Below are positions 15,550 to 23,300 of a stretch of 39,494 bases of DNA, piece after piece. This stretch comes from an uncultured Bacteroidota bacterium (GTDB lineage Bacteria > Bacteroidota > Bacteroidia > Chitinophagales > LD1): NCBI GenBank assembly GCA_903917755.1, contig CAIXBT010000154.1, positions 1-39,494 of the forward strand, in the 5' to 3' direction. A program made the position numbers and the translations under genes. The notes below the pieces were generated by a model. It was given only the letters and a program-made list of their open reading frames with translations. It searched no databases and was not told the DNA's origin. How positions within the stretch are numbered: the first letter of the stretch is position 1; the number at the start of each line of letters is the position of its first letter.

Positions 15550-16950
15550 ATGACAACAGATTTTTACCAACACTCTATGGATGTCCCTCTGAGAGGGATA
15601 ACTATAAAATCTCTCAGAGAGAAGCGAGCTTCTTTTACTGAGCAATTAGTGGCTTCATATCTGGTCATGCTCAATCTGGGTACTGACACTATAAAAGAAA
15701 CCAAACAGATCAAGTATATCAAGATATGCAACTTTGTGACCATGACGTCTTTTGCAGCATCGCTAATGTACACGATCCTGTCTATCGTATGGGCCAATCC
15801 ACTCTGGTTCATAGCTGTAAACAGCCTCCTCATCACCAGTGTAGCTGTATTATATCTGAATAAAATAGGACACGTCAACACATCTCGCCTGCTATACCTG
15901 CTATCGGTCAATTCTCTGCTTTTCATTATAGCCCTGATAGTCGGGCCGCATACTTACGCCGAAAACTTCCTACTGGTAGCTGTGCTGATCCCGTTTCTGA
16001 TGTATGACCTCGACCACATCAAAATGATTCTCGTAGGTATCATCCTACCGCTTATATACATGATGTCCTATCAATTTGTAGAACCATATTTCGCACAGTA
16101 TCACCTCAGCATCGAACATCAGAACATCATGCGCCTGGTCGGCAACCCTATGGAAATAGGACTGGCAGTCACCGCCCTTTTTCTATATGTTTTCTACAGC
16201 CGCCAGACGGAACTGGAGCTTGAGTCTACCAATAGTCAAATGACGCTTCATACTACTGAGCTCAAACGGTCTAATGCCGATCTTGAGCAGTTCGCATATG
16301 TGATATCTCATGACCTTAAAACTCCTGTCAGAAATATCTCCTGCTTCATGAGACTACTGTCAAACAAGCATGCAGAAAATCTCGACAGCGAGGCCAAAGA
16401 GTTCGTTGAGTTTGCGGTCAGTGGTGCTAAACGCATGGAGCGCCTGATAGATGATGTGCTCGCATACAGCAGGATAGGCAGAAACCTATCGACCCCTACA
16501 CCGGTCAATGTGAATGATGTGGTAAACACCATACGCTATGAACTCGAATGCAAAAGCGAAACATCTCATGCCACGATCAATATAACCAGAGAGCTGCCGA
16601 TAGTCAACAGCGTGCATTCATCTCTGATGTATCATATATTCCAAAACCTGATCAAAAACGGTCTCAAGTTCAATAAGACCGAGCATCCTGAGATCAATAT
16701 ATCATGGAATGAAAATACGGACTTCTACACCTTTGCGGTGAATGATAACGGAATAGGTATCTCGCAGAAATACTCAGGGCAGATATTTCAGATGTTCAAA
16801 CGTCTGCATACCGAAAATGAATATGATGGTACCGGTATAGGTCTGGCTATCTGCAAAAAAATAGTCGAGCACTACAACGGGCATATCTGGTACGAAAGTC
16901 CGGGCCCGGACAAAGGAACAACTTTCCTGTTTACGATCAGGAAATTCTAA
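15550..16950 (+). CDS. Membrane sensor histidine kinase
   Basis: This 466-aa kinase has about six transmembrane helices (residues about 60-215), a short coiled segment, a HisKA domain with VISHDLKTPVRNI (phospho-acceptor His254), and a HATPase domain with N-box NLIKNGLKF, DNGIGISQK and GTGIGLAICK. Unlike its divergent neighbour it has no PAS domain, so sensing is likely to be by the membrane region. The HDLKTPVRN helix and the ATPase domain resemble those of the neighbour, suggesting related but separate kinases. ATG 15550 was preferred over the TTG at 15544. No response regulator is adjacent. A strong terminator follows. Confidence 0.88.
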   Translation: MTTDFYQHSMDVPLRGITIKSLREKRASFTEQLVASYLVMLNLGTDTIKETKQIKYIKICNFVTMTSFAASLMYTILSIVWANPLWFIAVNSLLITSVAVLYLNKIGHVNTSRLLYLLSVNSLLFIIALIVGPHTYAENFLLVAVLIPFLMYDLDHIKMILVGIILPLIYMMSYQFVEPYFAQYHLSIEHQNIMRLVGNPMEIGLAVTALFLYVFYSRQTELELESTNSQMTLHTTELKRSNADLEQFAYVISHDLKTPVRNISCFMRLLSNKHAENLDSEAKEFVEFAVSGAKRMERLIDDVLAYSRIGRNLSTPTPVNVNDVVNTIRYELECKSETSHATINITRELPIVNSVHSSLMYHIFQNLIKNGLKFNKTEHPEINISWNENTDFYTFAVNDNGIGISQKYSGQIFQMFKRLHTENEYDGTGIGLAICKKIVEHYNGHIWYESPGPDKGTTFLFTIRKF

Positions 16951-16982
16951 CAAAATAGTCTTCATGTTTTTTCATATGGGTT

Positions 16983-17013
16983 ACCCTGCGGTAGAGAGGC
17001 CGCGGGGTTTTTT
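16983..17013 (+). terminator. Rho-independent terminator after the kinase gene
   Basis: A 9-bp stem (ACCCTGCGG with CCGCGGGGT, one G-T pair), an 8-nt loop, then an unbroken T-run. It begins 32 bp after the stop codon. Confidence 0.85.
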
Positions 17014-17097
17014 ATTTGTAAGAAATCCTGCCCATCATAAACTAGCGCTTTACTTTTTTCTATCTTTAAAAAAATAAAGCGAGGCGGGAGATACATT

Positions 17098-18456
17098 ATG
17101 CGAAGGAAAGAGTTACTGCTCATCATCTTATTGCTTGTAGCACTCGCTCCATATTTTTTTCTATGTCTATATGCACTGCCATTCGCAGATGACTTCTGCT
17201 ATGCATGGACCAGTGCAGATCGGGTCTCCTTCGCACATAGGTTTCTACGGCAGTATCTGGGCTGGAGCGGACGCTATTCGGCACATGTGCTGCTCTGCAA
17301 TCATCCACTGGCTCTCGGCGGCTTGCAGCTCTATCAGTCAGCCATACTGGCATCGCTGGTGGCTACATTGGGGGCTATATTTTTTCTGGTATATCGCACT
17401 ATCCGAAAGGTATGGGTATCGATCATCGCCTCGCTCGTCATGCTACTATTCTATCTCACTTTTATGCCGCAGCTGGCAGAGGGTGTTTATTGGTTCACCG
17501 GTATCAGCAATTATCAACTGAGTAATGTAAGTTTCATCCTGCATCTTGCTTTGTTTCTGCTGTGGCTCGATAGTCGAAGTTCTTTGAGGTTCATATTTTA
17601 CATCATGGCTTCCCTCCTGCTCATCATATCCATTGGGTTCAATGAGGTAGGTGCGGCACTGATACCGGCCTACTATCTGATGGCTGTCATCGTACTGCAT
17701 AGATTCAAGGTCCATTCTCCCTTAGCCCAAAAGACTTATCCGGCAGTACTTACGTTTTTCATTATTGCCTTTATCGCATCGGCATTTCTGATCTTCGCCC
17801 CCGGCAATCTGGTTCGCGGCAATAAATTTCACGCTAATTTTCACATGCTGCATTCTCTTTTTTATGCCTCCCTGCAGACGGTCAGATTCATCGGCACATG
17901 GCTGCTCACATTGCCTGCCATAGCTCTGAGCCTGTTTGTACTTTCTGAAGCAAACAGGCTGCCCGACACACCGATACTGAGGTTCAATTACTGGTTCATA
18001 CTGCTGCTGCTGATCTTTACGGTCTACATGAGTGCCTTCATGCCCTATCTCACCACGGGCATATTAGGTCAGCATCGCACCATCAATTATTCTTTCTTTT
18101 ATTTCATCATCCTATGGGTATGGATGCTTATTTCTTTCAGCAAGGAGCATCTGGAGTACAAAAGGGCATCGCTGAATTTCATCAGTGTCAATCCATTTTC
18201 GATCATTGCAGTTTGTATTGTGGCGATGGTGTTTACAGGCAATGGCGGTCGAGTGTTGCGTGACCTGCGCAAGGATAATTTCACTACTTATCGAAAAGAA
18301 TTCATGGCACGTCAGGACAATGTCATCAGGCATCCTGAGATAGTGATCCCTGCACTCAAAACCGTACCTGAATGTTTTATAATAGTCGATGCCCGTGGCG
18401 ACAGCACCTGGTGGGTCAATCAATGCATGAAGTATTCTAAAATAGAAATCAAGTAG
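17098..18456 (+). CDS. Polytopic membrane protein, GT-C/DUF6056-like
   Basis: This 452-aa protein is almost entirely hydrophobic, with roughly ten membrane spans. After the first helix it has an acidic pair in PFADDFCYAW, followed by a GWSGRYSAH motif. The first extracytoplasmic loop of GT-C membrane glycosyltransferases and of the DUF6056 group often carries such an Asp-Asp pair and an xGRY motif, so a lipid-linked sugar transferase is the best guess, not a firm assignment. The C-terminal part (about 60 residues) is soluble and ends in a short polar segment. GGCGGGAG lies 8 bp before the ATG, an unusually clear ribosome-binding site for this window. The gene stands alone, facing hppD. Confidence 0.55.
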   Translation: MRRKELLLIILLLVALAPYFFLCLYALPFADDFCYAWTSADRVSFAHRFLRQYLGWSGRYSAHVLLCNHPLALGGLQLYQSAILASLVATLGAIFFLVYRTIRKVWVSIIASLVMLLFYLTFMPQLAEGVYWFTGISNYQLSNVSFILHLALFLLWLDSRSSLRFIFYIMASLLLIISIGFNEVGAALIPAYYLMAVIVLHRFKVHSPLAQKTYPAVLTFFIIAFIASAFLIFAPGNLVRGNKFHANFHMLHSLFYASLQTVRFIGTWLLTLPAIALSLFVLSEANRLPDTPILRFNYWFILLLLIFTVYMSAFMPYLTTGILGQHRTINYSFFYFIILWVWMLISFSKEHLEYKRASLNFISVNPFSIIAVCIVAMVFTGNGGRVLRDLRKDNFTTYRKEFMARQDNVIRHPEIVIPALKTVPECFIIVDARGDSTWWVNQCMKYSKIEIK

Positions 18457-18475
18457 AATTTTTCTTAGCGAACCA

Positions 18476-19636
18476 TTACAGCGTTCCTCTTCTGGCCTGC
18501 TCTGCTTCTATAGATTCAAACAATGCCTGAAAATTTCCCTTGCCGAAAGATCTCGCACCCTTGCGCTGTATGATCTCAAAAAACATAGTAGGACGGTCCT
18601 CTACCGGCTTGGTGAATATCTGAAGCAGATAGCCTTCTTCATCGCGATCCACCATGATACCCCAGCGCTTCAGCACATCGAGGTCTTCGCTTATCTTTCC
18701 TACCCTCTTGGTCACTGTATCATAATATGATCCCGGTACGTGCAGAAACTCCACACCGCATTTTTTCATTTCAGATACGGTGAAAACTATATCATCAGTC
18801 GCCACGGCTATATGCTGGCAGCCGGGGCCTTTGTAAAAGTCAAGATATTCCTGTACCTGAGATTTTTTCTTGCCCATAGCCGGCTCATTGATCGGAAACT
18901 TGATGAAGCCGTTGCCATTGGTCATCACTTTGCTCATCAGCGCGGTGTATTCTGTCGAGATATCCTTGTCATCAAAGGTGACCAGATTAGCAAAGCCCAT
19001 CACATTCGCATAAAAATCGGCCCATTTATTCATCTCGCCCATTTCTACATTTCCGACCATGTGATCGATATATTTCAGGCCCTTGGTACCGGGGCTGTAT
19101 CCTGTTTCGAGTTTCTCATAGCCCGGCAGAAACAAACCACTGTAATTGGTCCTCTCTACAAAGACATGCACCACATTTCCATAAGTATGGATGCCGCTCA
19201 TGCGTATCAGCCCCATTTTATTCTTGTCTTCTATGATCTTAGGGATCATATATGGACGCGCACCTCGCTTCACGGTCTGCTCGTAGGCATCGTATGCATT
19301 GTCTACCGCCAATGCTATCACTCTTACGCCATCGCCATGCACACGCAGGTGCTCAGCGGCTTCGCTATCCGGGTCGAGTGGAGTGGTGAGCACCAGTCTG
19401 ATCTTGCCCTGCTGCAATACGTATGAGGTCAGATTGCGCTGACCTGTCTCCAGACCTGCATAGGCCAGATCTTCAAATCCAAACGCAGTCTTGTAATAGT
19501 GTGCTGCCTGCTTGGCATTGCCCACATAGAGCTCGACATAATCTGTGCCGTAGATGGGCAGAAAGTCCTGCGCCTTGTCAAATATTTTTTTGTCAGAGTA
19601 GGCAAAGTTTGATACTGATGTCAGATCGTTATACAT
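18476..19636 (-). CDS. hppD: 4-hydroxyphenylpyruvate dioxygenase
   Basis: This 386-aa enzyme converts 4-hydroxyphenylpyruvate to homogentisate, the second step of aerobic tyrosine degradation. It has two vicinal-oxygen-chelate halves. The iron-binding triad is visible: His192 in YIDHMVGNV, His275 in GCQHIAVATDDI, and Glu354 in MFFEIIQRKGARSFGKGNF, the last being the signature end of the family. The length is normal. It lies 37 bp downstream of hmgA on the same strand and is almost certainly co-transcribed with it. Fumarylacetoacetase and maleylacetoacetate isomerase are not in the window. Confidence 0.95.
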   Translation of the reverse strand: MYNDLTSVSNFAYSDKKIFDKAQDFLPIYGTDYVELYVGNAKQAAHYYKTAFGFEDLAYAGLETGQRNLTSYVLQQGKIRLVLTTPLDPDSEAAEHLRVHGDGVRVIALAVDNAYDAYEQTVKRGARPYMIPKIIEDKNKMGLIRMSGIHTYGNVVHVFVERTNYSGLFLPGYEKLETGYSPGTKGLKYIDHMVGNVEMGEMNKWADFYANVMGFANLVTFDDKDISTEYTALMSKVMTNGNGFIKFPINEPAMGKKKSQVQEYLDFYKGPGCQHIAVATDDIVFTVSEMKKCGVEFLHVPGSYYDTVTKRVGKISEDLDVLKRWGIMVDRDEEGYLLQIFTKPVEDRPTMFFEIIQRKGARSFGKGNFQALFESIEAEQARRGTL

Positions 19637-19673
19637 GAATAATCCTTTATTTTAAAATTCAATAAATAAAATA

Positions 19674-20852
19674 TCAAAGTGCCGGTTCGGGCTTTTTGGT
19701 CAGCCAGCTCTGGTAATATTGTTCCAACTCTATTTTTACTGCTTCGGTAGTGATCTTGACCGGATTGAATGGGTCTATCATCACTGCGAGTTCGTTGGTG
19801 GCTTTCTTGCCTATGCTCCTCTCTATAGCGCCCGGATGCGGACCATGCGGTATGCCGCCCGGATGCAGGGTGATCTGCCCTTTCTGAATATTATTCCGGC
19901 TCATAAAATCGCCATCTACATAATACAGCAACTCATCGCTGTCTACATTGCTGTGATGATATGGCGCGGGGATAGCATCAGGATGATAGTCGTACAGACG
20001 CGGCACGAAAGAACATATCACAAAGTTCCTGCCCTGAAAGGTCTGATGTATCGGGGGCGGCATATGTATACGCCCAGTGATCGGCTCAAAATTGAAGATC
20101 GAAAAGGCATAGGGATAGCTGCATCCGTCCCAGCCCACCACATCGAATGGATGAGTCTCATATACGTATGGATATATCAGGCCGCGCTTCTTGATCTTGA
20201 CCACGAAATCGCCCAGCTCATCATGGGTCTCCATATCTTTAGGTAGCTTGAAGTCGCGCTCACAGAAAGGTGAATGCTCCAGAAACTGTCCATAGTTATT
20301 GCGATAGCGGGCGGGGGTCTCGATAGGGCCGTTTGACTCTACGATCAGCAGTCGATTCTTTTCACTTTCGAATTTCAACTGATAGACCGTTCCTCTGGGC
20401 ACGATCACATAGTCTCCATATTTGAATTCGACAGTACCATACATGGTTTTGAGTTCGCCCGAACCTTCATGTACGAAGATCATTTCATCGGCATCGGCAT
20501 TTTTATAAAAGTAATCTTTCATACTTTTCTTTGGTGCTGCCACACCTATGGTCATGTCATTATTTATGAAAAGTGTCTTGCGGCTATCCAGATAATCATC
20601 TTCAGGTGTAGTCTTAAAACTCATATAGCTGCGTGCCTGCAGATTATCTTCTATGGCAATGGTAGGACGTACGGAATAGGGCGTGCCATGTTCCTTGACC
20701 ATAGTGGGTGGATGCAGATGATATACCAGAGATGACATTCCTGCGAACCCTTCTGTCCCGAATAGCTCTTCATGATACAATGAGCCATCAGGTTGTCTGA
20801 AAACGACATGTCTTTTAGACGGAATAAGCCCTACTCGTTGATATACCGGCAT
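19674..20852 (-). CDS. hmgA: Homogentisate 1,2-dioxygenase
   Basis: This 392-aa protein matches the bacterial homogentisate dioxygenase group. This cupin-fold iron enzyme opens the homogentisate ring to maleylacetoacetate. Features seen are the GFAGMSSLVYHLHPPT N-terminal strand, the cupin segment with YGDYVIVPRGTVYQL, the HPFDVVGWDG motif, and the C-terminal metal cluster in PYHHSNVDSDE (about 297-307) plus HPGGIPHGPHPG (330-341). It is shorter than the human and Pseudomonas enzymes (about 430-445 aa). The spacing of the His/acidic pair also differs slightly (HHSNVDSDE instead of HRNCMSE), which is typical of the shorter bacterial subgroup. It is the first gene of the hmgA-hppD pair, and an inverted repeat lies 98 bp upstream. 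Confidence 0.88.
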   Translation of the reverse strand: MPVYQRVGLIPSKRHVVFRQPDGSLYHEELFGTEGFAGMSSLVYHLHPPTMVKEHGTPYSVRPTIAIEDNLQARSYMSFKTTPEDDYLDSRKTLFINNDMTIGVAAPKKSMKDYFYKNADADEMIFVHEGSGELKTMYGTVEFKYGDYVIVPRGTVYQLKFESEKNRLLIVESNGPIETPARYRNNYGQFLEHSPFCERDFKLPKDMETHDELGDFVVKIKKRGLIYPYVYETHPFDVVGWDGCSYPYAFSIFNFEPITGRIHMPPPIHQTFQGRNFVICSFVPRLYDYHPDAIPAPYHHSNVDSDELLYYVDGDFMSRNNIQKGQITLHPGGIPHGPHPGAIERSIGKKATNELAVMIDPFNPVKITTEAVKIELEQYYQSWLTKKPEPAL

Positions 20853-20950
20853 AGTTATTTTTAAGCGATGAAATGATTCGCATAAAAATATTTTTTTCGG
20901 CTCTCTTAAAATATGACCTTGCTCATATAAAAGCAGCTATTCTGTTGATT

Positions 20951-20972
20951 TTGTTGACGTAGGAGTCAACAA
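20951..20972. promoter_or_regulatory. Perfect inverted repeat upstream of hmgA (putative operator)
   Basis: Arms TTGTTGAC (20951-20958) and GTCAACAA (20965-20972) flank a 6-bp centre. The site is 98 bp upstream of the hmgA start and 40 bp beyond the end of the MORN-like gene. No T-run follows on either strand, so an operator is more likely than a terminator. Tyrosine-degradation operons are commonly repressed by dimeric regulators, but none is encoded here. Confidence 0.45.
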
Positions 20973-21012
20973 GTGGGGTAAAATTGTAGGTATCCCAAAA
21001 ATCACTATCGGG

Positions 21013-21501
21013 TTACATCTTTGTCTTGCGGAGCAATTTTCCGTCTTTGTACAATTCCATTTCAGTTATTTTCCCTGACATGTTGTAGTAATTCCACATG
21101 CCATCTTTCACACCGCAGGCATTGTTTTTATACTGACCGGTCACCTTGTATTTCCCATTAGGAAAAAATTCAGCATCGGAACCCACTGTGCATTTTTTGT
21201 TTTGCAGGCCAATGGAAACCAAAGTGTCATTTGAATCATATGTTTTCACTACACAGGGTGTGCAGGTTTTTATCTTAGATGCCCCCATCGTCATTTTTTT
21301 CCATTGCCGCTCGGAGACTATCTTATCATTTACTTTATATACAGCACCACCACTCGACAGCGAGATGCTTTCATTGTTGACCACATAATAGCTGATGGTA
21401 TCAAGACGTGGGGCGGGAGATGGCTTCTTAGCTGCGCTATCGGGCTGACAGAAGACTGTCGGGGAGTTGAGGATCAAAACTAAAAAGATAAATTTTTTCA
21501 T
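21013..21501 (-). CDS. Secreted MORN/YwqK-like repeat protein
   Basis: This 162-aa protein has a signal peptide (MKKFIFLVLILNSPTVFCQ). The C-terminal half carries two short repeats of the MORN-like type found in YwqK-family proteins: AEFFPNGKYKVTGQYKNN and GMWNYYNMSGKITEMELYKD. The pattern is [YF]xxGxxxxxGxY/W with alternating hydrophobic residues. The cysteine may also be read as a lipobox, but the residues before it (TVFC) are not ideal. YwqK-like proteins are widespread in Bacteroidota without a proven function. It is read in the same direction as hmgA but separated by 160 bp that contain the inverted repeat at 20951, so it is probably a separate unit. Confidence 0.6.
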   Translation of the reverse strand: MKKFIFLVLILNSPTVFCQPDSAAKKPSPAPRLDTISYYVVNNESISLSSGGAVYKVNDKIVSERQWKKMTMGASKIKTCTPCVVKTYDSNDTLVSIGLQNKKCTVGSDAEFFPNGKYKVTGQYKNNACGVKDGMWNYYNMSGKITEMELYKDGKLLRKTKM

Positions 21502-21538
21502 TGTTCAATTTGTGTTTTAGATCCTGTTTGATTTAAGG

Positions 21539-21853
21539 TTATATATCCTGGTCTTCGGCTAGATCCATACGATAATGTCCTCTGATGCTTTCCTCCTCGA
21601 GGTCGATCACGATGGCTATAAAAATATTCTCATCGTCAGTAGGCAGCAATATGTGATCGAAGGTTTCTTCTTCATTTCTATAGATGATCTCGATCAGATC
21701 TTCCTCGATAGTATCGGGCAGAACAAGGCCTGCAGCAATGAGTTCGGCTACATACCCAGTGATATCCACCGTGGGATCAGCGGTCTCTGTCACGTCCTGC
21801 ATCTCAGCAGACATGGTACTTATAAATTCCTCGGGACTGAGTTCGATCAACAT
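21539..21853 (-). CDS. Small acidic protein, unknown function
   Basis: This 104-aa protein is very acidic (many Glu and Asp, few Lys or Arg), begins MLIELSPEEFISTMSAEMQD, and has no signal peptide or membrane span. The alternating segment NIFIAIVIDLEEESIRGHY suggests beta strands. No family is recognised. The frame stays open upstream to 22009, but that part would overlap the divergent gene and carries an unrelated basic composition, so the ATG at 21853 was chosen. It is divergent from the PepSY-like gene with 82 bp between starts and ends 37 bp before the MORN-like gene on the same strand, which may be co-transcribed. Confidence 0.6.
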   Translation of the reverse strand: MLIELSPEEFISTMSAEMQDVTETADPTVDITGYVAELIAAGLVLPDTIEEDLIEIIYRNEEETFDHILLPTDDENIFIAIVIDLEEESIRGHYRMDLAEDQDI

Positions 21854-21909
21854 TTCAGCATGATTTGGGTGGTAAATATATGAGAACTGCTCTAAGTTTA
21901 GAATAATCT

Positions 21910-21917
21910 TATTTTTG
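21910..21917 (+). promoter_or_regulatory. Possible -7 promoter box of the PepSY-like gene
   Basis: TATTTTTG matches TAnnTTTG exactly and lies 18 bp before the ATG at 21936. No good TTTG is found 19-21 bp upstream, so support is partial. Confidence 0.3.
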
Positions 21918-21935
21918 AATAAATAAACTACCCTG

Positions 21936-22394
21936 ATGAGAAAGACAATACTCGGCCTTTCGTTGATCCTTTTGAGCATATTCACCCTTGATGCCCAGAC
22001 CCTCACCATGAATAAGGTGCCGCCTGCGGTATCTCATGCCTTCCGTGCCAAATATGCCGCCGCACAGCAGGAGAGTTGGGAACTGGTAGCATCTAACACC
22101 TATCAGGTAGGATTCTTTAACGCCAAGAAGCGCCAGACCGCACGTTTTGACAATACGGGCAAATGGCTGGAGACAGAAACCGATGTGACCAATGGCCAGA
22201 TACCACGCCCTGTGTCTAATGCGATCCCTAAGAATTTTCCGGGTTTCGATATTCAGATCATGTCGCAGATAGAGGCGGCAGATGGCACCATCACTTATGA
22301 AGTAGTGCTTTTCAAAGGTCGCGAGAACTATGATGTTGTCTTCTCTGTCAAGGGGGAGATACTGAAAAAAGAGGCCGGCCAGCCAAACGAATAA
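21936..22394 (+). CDS. Secreted PepSY-like (PF11396-type) protein
   Basis: This 152-aa protein begins with a signal peptide (MRKTILGLSLILLSIFTLDAQ). The mature part resembles the PepSY-like domain once described as beta-lactamase-inhibitor-like and common in Bacteroidota periplasmic proteins. It has the VPPAVSHAFRAKYAAAQQESWE helix, the YQVGFFNAKKRQTARFDNTGKWLETET strands, and the second half with VSNAIPKNFPGFDI. One and a half such repeats are visible. The function is unknown; an inhibitory or chaperone-like role is only speculation. The 51-aa YqaE gene starts 20 bp downstream. Confidence 0.75.
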   Translation: MRKTILGLSLILLSIFTLDAQTLTMNKVPPAVSHAFRAKYAAAQQESWELVASNTYQVGFFNAKKRQTARFDNTGKWLETETDVTNGQIPRPVSNAIPKNFPGFDIQIMSQIEAADGTITYEVVLFKGRENYDVVFSVKGEILKKEAGQPNE

Positions 22395-22413
22395 TACTTC
22401 AAAAATTACACCT

Positions 22414-22569
22414 ATGAGTCTGCTCCGGGTTTTATTATGTATCATATTCCCTCCCCTTGCGGTGCTGGACAAGGGTTGCGGCAGCGTACTCATCGTCCTG
22501 CTTCTCACGCTCTGCGGATGGGTACCGGGTATGATAGCCGCACTGATCATCACTACACGAAAGGTCTGA
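22414..22569 (+). CDS. YqaE/Pmp3 family membrane micro-protein
   Basis: This 51-aa frame reads MSLLRVLLCIIFPPLAVLDKG and continues with two hydrophobic segments separated by a short Gly/Cys turn, then LCGWVPGMIAALI. The FPPLAVLDKG motif and the GW[IV]PG motif are diagnostic of the YqaE/Pmp3 (UPF0057) family, whose members are 50-60 aa with two membrane helices. Plant and yeast members are tied to salt and cold stress and membrane potential. The bacterial role is unclear. It starts 20 bp after the PepSY-like gene and may be co-transcribed with it. Confidence 0.88.
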   Translation: MSLLRVLLCIIFPPLAVLDKGCGSVLIVLLLTLCGWVPGMIAALIITTRKV

Positions 22570-22661
22570 TCATAGCCGCTGATCAGCCTAGAACTATTAT
22601 TAACACAATCTATGCGTTAAATCCTCCGGGCTGATTACCTTTGACCTCGTTAACATCAACA

Positions 22662-23222
22662 ATGAAGACCTTAAAATGGATTTTGCTCGTGCTTTTACTG
22701 CTCCTTATGACAGGGGCTACCTGGCGCGGGGAATTGTACAGACTTTTTGTCAACTACAGATCCATAGGTCAGCGTATCAACTATCCCATCAGAGACACGG
22801 CGCTGATAGGCTATATAGAAAGCGAAGCTGCTGAAAAAAAGATCTCAGATGCCGAAGATGTCATCGCTTTGGCGCTATCGATCACATCCGGGCGACTGAA
22901 CTTTACCACCGACAAAAACTACAACGATCCGAATCTGCTGATACATACGGGCACGGCCAATTGTATCGGATATTCAGCCTTCTTTTCGACCACCTGCAAT
23001 CATCTATTGAAAAAGTACAATTATGCAGACACACTGGTCGCTACACCGCAGATCGGTCAGCTATATTTTCTCAAAAAGAATATTCATGAATATGTGAGTG
23101 ACCCGTTTTTTAAAGACCATGATTTTGTATTGATAGAAAATAAAAAAACAGGCGAAACCTATGCCGTGGACCCCACCGTCAATGACTGTCTGCTCATCAG
23201 ATATGTAACGTATAAAAAGTAA
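22662..23222 (+). CDS. Membrane-anchored transglutaminase-like cysteine protein
   Basis: This 186-aa protein has an N-terminal hydrophobic helix (residues about 3-18) that acts as a signal or anchor. The rest has a plausible transglutaminase/papain-like triad in the right order: Cys101 in GTANCIGYSAFF, His153 in KDHDFVLIEN, and Asp170 in GETYAVDPTVND. This order and the helix starting at the cysteine are typical of the transglutaminase-like fold. It is shorter than most proteins of that fold, and assignment rests on motif reading only. Such proteins may cleave or cross-link peptides. ATG 22662 was preferred over TTG 22641 because it opens directly into the signal helix. Confidence 0.6.
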   Translation: MKTLKWILLVLLLLLMTGATWRGELYRLFVNYRSIGQRINYPIRDTALIGYIESEAAEKKISDAEDVIALALSITSGRLNFTTDKNYNDPNLLIHTGTANCIGYSAFFSTTCNHLLKKYNYADTLVATPQIGQLYFLKKNIHEYVSDPFFKDHDFVLIENKKTGETYAVDPTVNDCLLIRYVTYKK

Positions 23223-23251
23223 AAGGCATTTTGCCGCCAAACGTTAATTAA

Positions 23252-23280
23252 TTGCATTATAGAAATTGGTTTTATATTAG
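23252..23280 (+). promoter_or_regulatory. Possible Bacteroidota promoter for the YD-repeat lipoprotein
   Basis: TTG at 23252-23254, an 18-bp gap and TATATTAG at 23273-23280 (one mismatch to TAnnTTTG), with the ATG 20 bp downstream. The spacer is slightly short, so support is moderate at best. Confidence 0.3.
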
Positions 23281-23300
23281 CATCATACTATAATACAATC

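Noticed and set aside
18740-19426. 228-aa open frame opposite hppD
   Set aside because: It is antisense to a clear hppD gene with all iron ligands and has no recognisable feature.
21909-22553. 214-aa minus-strand open frame opposite the PepSY-like gene and YqaE
   Set aside because: The plus strand there encodes a signal peptide protein and a motif-bearing YqaE protein; the minus frame has no domain and lacks a plausible start.
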